DNA of 9,283 nucleotides from Planctomyces sp. (GCA_005809115.1 SYLK01000097.1:1-9283); one strand, 5' to 3'. Counted from the stretch's first letter, positions 1 through 7,385 are shown. The notes: generated by a model not told the origin, from the letters alone. Numbers and translations are program-made.

Positions 1-1764
1 ACGGGTGGTCAGTTTCAGGCAGGACTGACGCTGCGTGGGAACGCGGGCGACGACCGAATTGCACTGCAGGACAGTGCGATCGGCGGTCTGCTGTCGGTCG
101 AAATGCACGGAGGCAATGATCTGGTCAGTCTGGAAGACGTCACGCTGAACGGGTCCGCCAGGATGCGTACCTCGGAAGGAACGGATGCGGTGTCTCTCAA
201 CCGCGTGACCACAGCGGCCGGAGAAACACTGCTGATTCGGACAGGGACAGACAACGACGACATTGCCATTCGCAACTCGACGATGAACGGTTCTCTGAAG
301 ATTCGTACCCGTCAGGACGACGACGTCGTGATGCTGGATGACAGCACGTTCAGCGGCATCGTGCACATCAACACCGGTCGTGACGACGACACGGTTCTGG
401 TGCGTGACACGAATACGTTCAATCGTCGGTTCACAGCCCATGTCGGCGATGGAAATTCGGACGAGGTGGAAATCCACACGACGAATATCTTCCGGGGTGC
501 GCGGCGTGTGCGAAAATCTGAGGGCAACACGGCGGATTCCTCCACGATTGCCACTCGCATCGACAACGCCACAACGGGTGCCATCGGCAAGGCAACTGCA
601 GCAAACACGTTCTTTACGCAGCTGCTCGCCGTGCCTGCCCAGCCTCTGGTCCTGAATACCAGCGCCAACACGACCACTCCGTCGGTCGGGGGAGCGCTGA
701 TCACGCGGAACAGCGCCTTCGTCATCAGTGGCACCACCACACCGTTCTCCACCGTCACTTTTGATACCGACGCGGACGGGGCGTTTGATGACGGGACCAC
801 CGATGCCGACTCAAACGGAAACTTTACCAGAACGATCACCCTGACGCGGGGTGATCTGGATACCACCGACAATGTGGCAAACGATCAGCGAAACGGACGT
901 CAGGTGATCGCAGTACGGTCCACCGACCTCAACGCGGCCGTACAGAACACCAGCCTGACGGTGGATCTGGTTACCGGCATCGTAGTTCAGTTTGTCAGCA
1001 GTGCGGGGACGTTCGAGGTCGAGCTGTTTGACTCGCTGACACCAAATACCGTGGCGAACTTCATGAGCTACTTCAGCCAGTACGCCGGGTCGATCATTCA
1101 CCGGTCTGTACCGGGTTTCGTGGTGCAGGGCGGTGGATTCATCGTAAACAACGGCGTCATTGACAACGTGAATACGTCGGCCCCGATCCAGAACGAATTC
1201 AACAATACCACGTCGAACGTGCGTGGCACACTGTCGATGGCGCAGCTGGACGGAAACATCAACAGCGGCACCAGTCAGTGGTTCGTCAATCTGGCGGACA
1301 ACGGGACCACGCTGGACGCCGTCCCCCACACCGTCTTCGGGCGCGTGATCGGCAACGGCATGACTGTGGTCGACGCCATCGCGGCGCTGACGGTCGCCAA
1401 TATGAGCGCTGCCACGGGGATCGGGTCGCTCACCAACGTGCCGCGTCGCACGCCGTTCGTCCAGCTGGATGACCCGCTGACCGGCACCGTGTCCATCACC
1501 ACGGGCACTTCCACGGTAACCGGTGTGGGAACTCGCTTTACGACCGAACTGACATCGATCGAGGGAAATCCCGGCGGATCCAGGTCGCGGATCTCGATCA
1601 ACGGTCAGCTGTACAATGTGCGACGGATTGACAGCGACACCAGTCTCGTGATCCAGCAGGTGGCAACTCAGACCGACACCAACGTTCAGGCAAGAACTGA
1701 CGCGCAGTTCGACAACGACTTTGTGCGATTCACATCGATCACGGAAATTCTGGATCAGGTGTGA
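1..1764 (+). CDS. Secreted beta-solenoid / Ig-like / cyclophilin-type peptidyl-prolyl isomerase fusion (5' partial)
   Basis: The reading frame is open from base 1, so the N-terminus and any signal peptide lie outside the window; 587 residues are visible. Residues 17-160 contain seven rungs with the pattern D-x-[VI]-x-[LIV], last positions at 22, 44, 66, 90, 112, 134 and 158, typical of a beta-solenoid. Residues about 232-325 look like a bacterial Ig-like domain with an Asp-rich loop. Residues about 326-465 are a cyclophilin domain: HRSVPGFVVQGGG matches the family catalytic loop, with Arg368, Phe373 and Gln376 at the spacing of human CypA Arg55, Phe60 and Gln63; SQWF (425-428) and PHTVFG, with His443 matching CypA His126, follow. 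The position of CypA Trp121 is Thr437, as Trp is often replaced in bacterial members. Residues about 490-565 form a beta-rich module (TGTSTVTGVGTRF, then SDTSLVI). The domain mix suggests an exported or surface protein with proline-isomerase activity; cell location is inferred. The stop overlaps the next gene. Confidence 0.88.
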   Translation, partial: TGGQFQAGLTLRGNAGDDRIALQDSAIGGLLSVEMHGGNDLVSLEDVTLNGSARMRTSEGTDAVSLNRVTTAAGETLLIRTGTDNDDIAIRNSTMNGSLKIRTRQDDDVVMLDDSTFSGIVHINTGRDDDTVLVRDTNTFNRRFTAHVGDGNSDEVEIHTTNIFRGARRVRKSEGNTADSSTIATRIDNATTGAIGKATAANTFFTQLLAVPAQPLVLNTSANTTTPSVGGALITRNSAFVISGTTTPFSTVTFDTDADGAFDDGTTDADSNGNFTRTITLTRGDLDTTDNVANDQRNGRQVIAVRSTDLNAAVQNTSLTVDLVTGIVVQFVSSAGTFEVELFDSLTPNTVANFMSYFSQYAGSIIHRSVPGFVVQGGGFIVNNGVIDNVNTSAPIQNEFNNTTSNVRGTLSMAQLDGNINSGTSQWFVNLADNGTTLDAVPHTVFGRVIGNGMTVVDAIAALTVANMSAATGIGSLTNVPRRTPFVQLDDPLTGTVSITTGTSTVTGVGTRFTTELTSIEGNPGGSRSRISINGQLYNVRRIDSDTSLVIQQVATQTDTNVQARTDAQFDNDFVRFTSITEILDQV

Positions 1765-3161
1765 CGTTCAACCGGGGCTCGATGGCGTCTCTGTTCCTGC
1801 CCAATCTGGAATTCGAGGAAGAACTGAGCGGTTCAGCAGCGTCAGGGTCCGCGCTGAAGCAGCAGCGACTGCGCGACCTGGAACCGGTCATGGCGCATCT
1901 GTCGGAGAATCCTGCCGACGTGGTGCTGACGGATCCGCTGGCGTTGCCAGACGATCTGCCACCGTGTCTCGAGACGGTACGCTTTCTGAGTGAGAAGGAT
2001 GTTCGCGGACGGTCTCTGACCGGCTGTCGACTCGTTCCCTGGGGCTGGAGTCCTCGCGCGGTTCATCTGGCTGACAGACTGGGCCTGGGGACTGCCCGGC
2101 CGACGGCTGAGGCAGTGCGTCAGGCGAACAGTCGGCGTTTCCTTGTGCCGCGTGATCTGATTGTCTCGCTGCCCGGCATCCCGGACTGCGGACGGCTGAC
2201 CTGGCTGGCCGCAGGTTCTCCGGAGGACGATTCAGACACTGAGGTTGCGGCCGCTGCTGCGGCCGCCACTGCGGCCGCAGCAGCGGCCGACGTACCGGCC
2301 GAGCCAGTCCTGTTTTCCACGCCGTGCGATTCGGTTGACGCTGTGGTGGCATCTTTGGCGCGATTTCGTGCCAACTCTGTCGAGGAGTGGGTCATCAAGG
2401 CGGAATTCAGCCATGCCGCGCGAAACCGCATTCTCGGTCGTGGCAGTCGACTGTCTGAGCCCCATTTGAACTGGCTGCGAAGGCGGTTTTCACGTTCTGA
2501 AATCGTAGTGGCCGAGCCATGGGTGCAGCGAATCGCCGAATGCGGACTCCAGTTTGAGATCGGACCGGCGAACGATATCGCCGGTGGTCCGCTGCAAGAT
2601 GAGCACTCGTCGGAGGCCGGTACGATCCGGTTTGACGGTGCGGCCCTGCTGATCAATGATGCCGCCGGTCGATACATCGGAAGTCTGGTGGCATCCGTTC
2701 CCGGGACCAGTCGGCTCTGGCGACCGGCGGTCAGGCACGGGTTCCGCCTGTCGCGGGAATTGCAGAGGGCGGGGTATTTCGGGTGGCTGGGGATTGACTG
2801 TATGGTTTTCCGAGCCGCAGATGGCCAGTCATTTCTGCGGCTGTCCCACGACCTGAACGCTCGCTGTACAATGGGTCGGATTGCCCTGAGAATGAAGCGT
2901 CTGATGGAGCCGGGTGAATTGGGATTCTGGTGCCACCTTCCGGCAGAGCTGCTGACCAGGGAACCTGGTGGCCGGGAGCGAATTTCGTCAGTGTGGCAAC
3001 CGGCGGATTCCGTATGCACAGTGTGTACAAGTCCGCGACGGATTGGTCAGCGTCCGGCGAAGACCCCGACGGCGTTGCTGACATCGTCTGACCCGGACGA
3101 ACTGCTTCACTGCGCCCAGCATGTCCGGGAACTGCAGCAGACGCGGACCACGGGGTTGTAA
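1761..3161 (+). CDS. ATP-grasp-fold protein of unknown substrate
   Basis: 466 residues from GTG 1761, whose first bases form a GTGA overlap with the previous stop; ATG 1782 (459 residues, GGGG five bases upstream) is an equally possible start. The protein reads as a divergent ATP-grasp ligase: WGWSP (94-98) in the N-terminal part, a candidate ATP-binding lysine in WVIKAEFSHAARNRI (Lys213), a hinge-like AEPWVQR (251-257, Glu252), then GWLGIDCMVF (Asp346) and LSHDLNARCTMGRIAL (Asp364, Asn366), which would hold the Mg-ATP ligands. Known ATP-grasp enzymes join an acyl-phosphate to an amine or thiol; the substrate here cannot be read from sequence. Residues 163-176 are alanine broken by one Thr, between the N-terminal part and the ATP-grasp core, probably a flexible linker. 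There is no signal peptide, so it is likely cytosolic. Planctomycetes also carry ATP-grasp genes in the tetrahydromethanopterin C1 pathway, but I have no evidence for that assignment. The C-terminal 65 residues look unstructured. Confidence 0.8.
   Translation: MTFNRGSMASLFLPNLEFEEELSGSAASGSALKQQRLRDLEPVMAHLSENPADVVLTDPLALPDDLPPCLETVRFLSEKDVRGRSLTGCRLVPWGWSPRAVHLADRLGLGTARPTAEAVRQANSRRFLVPRDLIVSLPGIPDCGRLTWLAAGSPEDDSDTEVAAAAAAATAAAAAADVPAEPVLFSTPCDSVDAVVASLARFRANSVEEWVIKAEFSHAARNRILGRGSRLSEPHLNWLRRRFSRSEIVVAEPWVQRIAECGLQFEIGPANDIAGGPLQDEHSSEAGTIRFDGAALLINDAAGRYIGSLVASVPGTSRLWRPAVRHGFRLSRELQRAGYFGWLGIDCMVFRAADGQSFLRLSHDLNARCTMGRIALRMKRLMEPGELGFWCHLPAELLTREPGGRERISSVWQPADSVCTVCTSPRRIGQRPAKTPTALLTSSDPDELLHCAQHVRELQQTRTTGL
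2248..2289. repeat. 19-bp perfect inverted repeat with 4-base loop inside the ATP-grasp gene
   Basis: Arms 2248-2266 and 2271-2289 are exact reverse complements around the loop CACT (2267-2270). The arms are almost all G+C and contain three GCGGCCGC octamers at 2247-2254, 2259-2266 and 2271-2278. The stretch encodes the alanine tract (residues 163-176), using GCG, GCC, GCT and GCA codons. It could form a very stable hairpin in mRNA or a cruciform in DNA. Confidence 0.9.
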
Positions 3162-3233
3162 ATTCCCGAGGTTTTCAGGGCACAGCGACGAATACTTTCT
3201 GCGACACAGGGACTTTCAGGACTGAACTCAGCC
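3162..3233. other. 72-base spacer between ATP-grasp gene and glycosyltransferase gene
   Basis: Both flanking genes run on the plus strand. I see no T-tracted hairpin and no clear promoter hexamers in the gap, so cotranscription is possible but not shown. The nearest purine-rich motif to the glycosyltransferase start, AGGA, is 12 bases upstream, which is long for a Shine-Dalgarno site. Confidence 0.4.
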
Positions 3234-4067
3234 ATGGGAACACTTGCACCAGGCGAACAGCACGCACCGTTTTCGGAACTCTGGTATCAGCAGCAGCAGC
3301 AGACGCTGGGTGATTTTGTCTGCCGCCAGCTTGGCTTCTACGTCATCCCGGCGAATCTGAAGCTTTCCGTGGTCATTCCGGTCTACAACGAAGACCGAAC
3401 TCTGCGGGTTCTGGTCGATCGGGTGCGAGCCGTGCCGATTCGCAAGGAGCTGATTCTGGTGGATGACTGCAGCCGCGATCGATCGCGTGAAGTGCTGCAG
3501 CAGCTGGAATCTGAAGGCGCGGCAGATGACTTCAATCGCATCCGCGTGTTCTATCATGAAGTGAACCAGGGCAAGGGCGGGGCGCTGATAACCGGATTCA
3601 GCAAGGTGGACGGGGATATCGTGATCGTCCAGGACGCGGATCTGGAGTACAACCCGACGGAATACCCCAGACTGCTGCAGCCGATTATTGAAGACCGGGC
3701 CGATGTGGTGTTCGGCAGCCGATTCCTCGGGGACCAGGCACATCGGGTGCTGTATTTCTGGCACTATCTGGGAAATCGATTTCTGACGACGTTGTCGAAC
3801 TGCTTCACCAACCTGAATCTGACGGACATGGAGACCTGCTACAAGGTCTTCCGGCGCGAAGTGATCGATGAGATCGCGCCACGGCTGGTGCAGAAGCGAT
3901 TCGGATTCGAGCCGGAAGTGACCGCGCGAGTTGCGCGCCGCAGTTACCGGGTCTATGAGACGTCCGTCAGCTATTCCGGCAGGACGTATGCTGAGGGCAA
4001 GAAAATCGGGTGGAAGGACGGATTCCAGGCCATCTGGTGCATTGTCCGTTTTGGCCTGTCCGACTGA
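3234..4067 (+). CDS. Family 2 glycosyltransferase, DPM1/polyprenyl-phosphate sugar synthase-like
   Basis: 277 residues from ATG 3234. A GT-A fold transferase expected to move a sugar from a nucleotide donor, in this subclass commonly to a polyprenyl phosphate or another lipid-linked acceptor. Visible motifs in order: VVIPVYNE (46-53), the nucleotide-binding start; LVDDCSRDRS (75-84); NQGKGGAL (111-118); QDADLEYNP (133-141) with the metal-binding Asp-x-Asp; VVFGSRFL (158-165); TDMETCYKVF (197-206); FGFEPEVTA (223-231); and GRTYAEGKKIGWKDG (249-263), a C-terminal signature common in DPM1-like enzymes. No transmembrane segment follows the catalytic domain, so it is soluble or peripherally membrane-bound like single-domain DPM1. 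The first 43 residues before the fold are an extra N-terminal piece containing five consecutive Gln. The exact sugar and acceptor are not determined. Its stop lies in the stem of a candidate terminator. Confidence 0.93.
   Translation: MGTLAPGEQHAPFSELWYQQQQQTLGDFVCRQLGFYVIPANLKLSVVIPVYNEDRTLRVLVDRVRAVPIRKELILVDDCSRDRSREVLQQLESEGAADDFNRIRVFYHEVNQGKGGALITGFSKVDGDIVIVQDADLEYNPTEYPRLLQPIIEDRADVVFGSRFLGDQAHRVLYFWHYLGNRFLTTLSNCFTNLNLTDMETCYKVFRREVIDEIAPRLVQKRFGFEPEVTARVARRSYRVYETSVSYSGRTYAEGKKIGWKDGFQAIWCIVRFGLSD
3288..3302 (+). repeat. Five CAG codons in tandem (polyglutamine)
   Basis: Five identical CAG codons encode Gln19-Gln23 in the N-terminal extension of the glycosyltransferase. A short pure trinucleotide run such as this can vary in length by slippage. 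Confidence 0.85.
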
Positions 4068-4084
4068 CGCGCTGCGTCGGTTTT
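4063..4084 (+). terminator. Candidate intrinsic terminator at the glycosyltransferase stop codon
   Basis: CTGACGC (4064-4070) pairs with GCGTCGG (4074-4080), one G-T wobble, around a GCT loop; 4063/4081 can add an A-T pair. The stem is followed by TTTT (4081-4084). The TGA stop (4065-4067) lies in the stem. The genes converge here with only 76 bases between them, so a terminator is expected, but the T-tract is short. Confidence 0.45.
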
Positions 4085-4143
4085 GGCGGCAGACCGGTGG
4101 ATCCGGCACAGCGGGGAGGTGGCGCTGTGAGCGCGGGACTGCG

Positions 4144-6231
4144 TCAGCCGCCGGTACCGAGCTTGTTGACGAAGATGTCGAGATACATCACGAACGCGAA
4201 CAGCGAGATAATAAACACGATTCCGATGCCGTGCGCCCAGCCGATCACGCGGGCGTCGGGTTTGCGGCGTGAAATCCCTTCCCAGAGCAGAAAGACCATA
4301 TGACCACCATCAAGGACCGGAATGGGCAGGAAATTGATCACCGCCAGGTTGATGCTGAGGTATCCCAGAAACAACAGCAGTTCGATCAGTCCTTCTTCGG
4401 CCACGCGATATCCGATATTGACGATTCCGAGGGGGCCGCTGAGTGAGTCGACGGACAGGTCGCGCCGGACCAGTGACCGCAGCGTCATATAGATGTTGAT
4501 CAGTGTGTTGCGCGTCCTGCGGTCAGCCAGCGAGAAGGCTTCGGTGAGTGAATTAGCCTGCTGACGTTCCACGGCCTGCTCCCAGCCGTTGATGCCGCGG
4601 ATCCACAAATACCAGCCCGGATCCGATTCCCGCTGGGTCACGACACGGGCCAGAGTCGCTTCACCGTCCTGCACAAAGATCCGCACCTGGCGTTCCGGAA
4701 CTGTCTGCATCATCTGAAACGCGTACGCCCAGTTAATGTCATCGACGGTGCCCGGCTGGCGTTTCTCCAGTTCCGAGAGTTTCAGCACCTGGCCTTCGCG
4801 GCCGCTGCCGAGGGCATCGGCGACGATGTTGTTCGGATCAGGGTGTTCGAGTGCAATCGCCGTGATCTTCTGGTCCTTATGGAACACACCCTCGCGATCT
4901 GCCGGGGATCCGGGCAGGACCCGGGCGACTGTGGAGAGAACCTGAAAGGCGGCCCCGATGGCCGGAATCGGCAGCGGGCTGGTCTGAAATCTCAGCGGCT
5001 CTGACCAGCCTGGCCGGTCGTCGGGAATCAGCGTGATAGTCTCGGGCTGTGCCCCGGTCGTCGCTGTCTGGCGTTCAATGGTGAGCACCACTTCCTGCCC
5101 GGCCTTCTCGGAGAAATAGACGGGAAGTCGGAGGGGATCGTAGTCCGTTCCCAGCACCAGACCATCCACGGCAGTGATCCGGTCACCGACTTTCAGACCA
5201 TGCCGCTCTGCGATCGACCCCTTCCGCACAGCCTTGATCGGGCCCATGGCCATCCACAGTCCGAGCGACTTGACGGGAGCGGGAGGAACTACGATTTCAA
5301 CCCGGGATGGGGCTGCAGTGGAGTTCTCCCGGGACGGATCTGTGCGTTCAAATTCGTACTTCATTTCCAGAGGAGCGAACCGGGCAGCGAGCTGCTGCTG
5401 GTGGCTGAAGGACCGAACGGCTTCACCGTTGATCGATATCAGTCTGTCGCCCGCATGAAACGGCGCGGATGCCAGCGCTGCCGGCAACCCCGGCATGGGA
5501 ATCTCGCGATTTTCCTGAATGGCCGGACTGAGCCGCAGAGTTCGAGCCGGGGAGAGTCCGACGGACCGCCCCACTGCGCCGCGTTCAGGTACCATCGTTT
5601 CGTCGAAGGTGTCACCGTTTTCACGAATTCCCTGAATGCGGATATCACCACTGGACAGCACGACTGACGTAAAAACGTCGCCGAAACTCCGGACTTCACT
5701 GCCGTTGACCGCTGTGACACGGTCACCCGCGACAATCCCGGCATTCCACGCCGGAGAACCGGAAATCACCTCACCCACAATCGGGGATGCTTCTTCCACG
5801 CCGACTCGGTAGCAGACCATAAAAAACAGGAACCCGGTGGCAACATTCATCAGAACCCCGGCCGAGATGATCGCCATCCGCTGTGGCACCGATTTGGCGG
5901 AATAGGCACGAGGATTCTCCGCGATCTCGTTGCTGGTCATCTGATTCGGATCCATGTCATCCTGACCCAGCATCTTCACATATCCGCCGAACGGCAGAGC
6001 CGACAGCGCGTATTCGGTCTCCCCCTTCTGCCGACTCCACAGGATCGGACCAATCCCGATGCTGAACCGCTCCACATGCACGTTGCACCACTTGGCGACC
6101 GCAAAGTGACCAAGCTCGTGAAAGAAAATCACCAGCCCCAGACCCAGAACCACATAGATTCCGTTCATGATCTTCTGAATCAATGCCCCGGCATCAACGG
6201 CTGCGAGAATGTCGAATGCTATGTTTTCCAC
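4144..6231 (-). CDS. rseP: RseP-type site-2 zinc metalloprotease with apparently four PDZ domains
   Basis: A membrane-embedded M50 metalloprotease that in the family cuts transmembrane substrates such as anti-sigma factors. I prefer GTG 6231 (695 residues): GGAAGGAA lies eight bases upstream, whereas the upstream TTG 6255 has little support. In this numbering the zinc site HELGH is 38-42 in the first membrane segment (about 23-45); ALPFGGYVKMLG (78-89) is the conserved beta-loop; a second segment spans about 120-142; the third, with NFLPIPVLDGGH (633-644), supplies the third zinc ligand (Asp641); the last is about 668-686. Between segments two and three lie about 470 residues with four PDZ-like cores, around 150-225, 240-320, 328-405 and 430-535; the first three show GD(R)-[VIL]-x-x-[VI]-[ND]-G, the fourth is degenerate. 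E. coli RseP is about 450 residues with two PDZ domains, so this form is much enlarged. It overlaps the end of dxr by 13 bases and is probably translated from the same transcript. Confidence 0.95.
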   Translation of the reverse strand: MENIAFDILAAVDAGALIQKIMNGIYVVLGLGLVIFFHELGHFAVAKWCNVHVERFSIGIGPILWSRQKGETEYALSALPFGGYVKMLGQDDMDPNQMTSNEIAENPRAYSAKSVPQRMAIISAGVLMNVATGFLFFMVCYRVGVEEASPIVGEVISGSPAWNAGIVAGDRVTAVNGSEVRSFGDVFTSVVLSSGDIRIQGIRENGDTFDETMVPERGAVGRSVGLSPARTLRLSPAIQENREIPMPGLPAALASAPFHAGDRLISINGEAVRSFSHQQQLAARFAPLEMKYEFERTDPSRENSTAAPSRVEIVVPPAPVKSLGLWMAMGPIKAVRKGSIAERHGLKVGDRITAVDGLVLGTDYDPLRLPVYFSEKAGQEVVLTIERQTATTGAQPETITLIPDDRPGWSEPLRFQTSPLPIPAIGAAFQVLSTVARVLPGSPADREGVFHKDQKITAIALEHPDPNNIVADALGSGREGQVLKLSELEKRQPGTVDDINWAYAFQMMQTVPERQVRIFVQDGEATLARVVTQRESDPGWYLWIRGINGWEQAVERQQANSLTEAFSLADRRTRNTLINIYMTLRSLVRRDLSVDSLSGPLGIVNIGYRVAEEGLIELLLFLGYLSINLAVINFLPIPVLDGGHMVFLLWEGISRRKPDARVIGWAHGIGIVFIISLFAFVMYLDIFVNKLGTGG

Positions 6232-7385
6232 TGAAACGCTTCCTTCCGAGACCAATCATCAAGCCGCATCAGCTGCTCCAGAGTTGGCCGGGCATCAAAC
6301 TGATGATGGTGCAGGACTTCCTCGACAACCTGAGTAATCTGATCAAAACGCAATTCGCCGCTGAGAAAACGAGCCACGGCAACCTCATTCGCCGCGTTCA
6401 GCACCACACCGCTCGTCCCTCCCTGCCGGGCAACCTCAAAACCCAGACCCAGCGCCGGAAAGGCCTCCAGGTCCGGCGGCAGCAGTTCCAGCGTCAGCGG
6501 GACCTGCCAGTCCGAGCCCCGCGCCGGACACTCCAGCCGCTCAGGATATGTGAAAGCATACTGAATCGGCAGCCTCATGTCCGGAGGTGACATCTGAGAA
6601 ATGACGGATCCATCCCGATACTCGACAAATGAATGAATCTGTGACTGCGGGTGAATCACCACCGTAATCTGGTCAGCTGGAATTCCGAACAGCCAGCGAG
6701 CCTCCACGACTTCCAGCGCCTTGTTCATCATTGTGGCCGAATCAACCGTAATCTTGCGACCCATTTTCCATGTCGGATGCCGCAATGCCATCGCCGGCGT
6801 CACACCGCTCATCTGCCCACGCGTCCAGCCGCGAAACGGTCCTCCACTGGCCGTCAGCACGATGCGCCGGACGTCCTGCCGTCGCCCCGACTGCAGGCAC
6901 TGAAAAATCGCACAGTGTTCACTGTCGACCGGCAGCAGCAGCGCACCCGTCGCCGCTGCGCGTTCCACGATCAGTGATCCTGCAACGACCATCGTTTCCT
7001 TATTCGCGATCGCCAGACGCTTGCCAGCATCCACCGCCGCCACCGCTGCGGGCAGTCCCGCAGCCCCCACCACCGCCGACAGAACCGTGTCGATTTCCGG
7101 CTGCCGTACCAGCCGCGGAATCACATCCAGATTCCAGTGCCAGTTCGTGGAATCGCAGTGATTCGTGCTGCCAGACGCCACTCCGCCCTCGTCGGCACCC
7201 ACTGCACCCAGAACGGCCCAGTCAGGCTGAAATTCCGCCACCTGCTGGCGGAGTTCACTGATACTGCGGTATGCGGACAATCCCACCGCCCGCATGCGCT
7301 CCGGGTGGCTGCGGATGACGTCAAGGCAACTCGTACCAACAGAGCCGGTTGATCCCAGCACCGCAATGGATTGAACGTTGGGCAC
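6219..7385 (-). CDS. dxr: 1-deoxy-D-xylulose 5-phosphate reductoisomerase (DXR, IspC)
   Basis: Converts 1-deoxy-D-xylulose 5-phosphate to 2-C-methyl-D-erythritol 4-phosphate with NADPH and a divalent metal, the first committed step of the MEP isoprenoid pathway; cytosolic. From GTG 7385 the product has 388 residues, close to the usual ~400. Key motifs: VLGSTGSVG (9-17) for NADPH; IANKETMV (126-133); PVDSEHCAIFQ (152-162) with metal ligands Asp154 and Glu156; TASGGPF (178-184); HPTWKMGRKITVDSATMMNK (203-222), then ALE with metal ligand Glu225; PQSQIHSFVEYRDGS (246-260); NAANEVAV (330-337). No catalytic residue is missing. The start at GTG 7385 is chosen because GGGAAG lies just upstream, the protein begins directly at the Rossmann strand, and the in-frame TTG at 7451 would add 22 unconserved-looking residues and sits near the predicted transcription start. 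First gene of a two-gene unit with rseP, a neighbour in many bacteria. Confidence 0.97.
   Translation of the reverse strand: MPNVQSIAVLGSTGSVGTSCLDVIRSHPERMRAVGLSAYRSISELRQQVAEFQPDWAVLGAVGADEGGVASGSTNHCDSTNWHWNLDVIPRLVRQPEIDTVLSAVVGAAGLPAAVAAVDAGKRLAIANKETMVVAGSLIVERAAATGALLLPVDSEHCAIFQCLQSGRRQDVRRIVLTASGGPFRGWTRGQMSGVTPAMALRHPTWKMGRKITVDSATMMNKALEVVEARWLFGIPADQITVVIHPQSQIHSFVEYRDGSVISQMSPPDMRLPIQYAFTYPERLECPARGSDWQVPLTLELLPPDLEAFPALGLGFEVARQGGTSGVVLNAANEVAVARFLSGELRFDQITQVVEEVLHHHQFDARPTLEQLMRLDDWSRKEAFQWKT
6240..6247 (-). promoter_or_regulatory. Shine-Dalgarno site deciding the rseP start
   Basis: On the minus strand GGAAGGAA (6247 to 6240) precedes GTG 6231 with eight bases between. It is inside the dxr coding sequence. 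It favours GTG 6231 over TTG 6255, and implies that ribosomes finishing dxr can restart on rseP. Confidence 0.6.

Noticed and set aside
2120..3019. Minus-strand open frame of 299 codons opposite the ATP-grasp gene
   Set aside because: Rich in Arg, Ser and Pro, without conserved motifs; the plus frame carries the ATP-grasp residues.
3228..4109. Minus-strand open frame of 293 codons opposite the glycosyltransferase
   Set aside because: It mirrors a gene with full family motifs on the plus strand. The antisense frame is a common by-product of GC-rich codon use and shows no recognisable domain.
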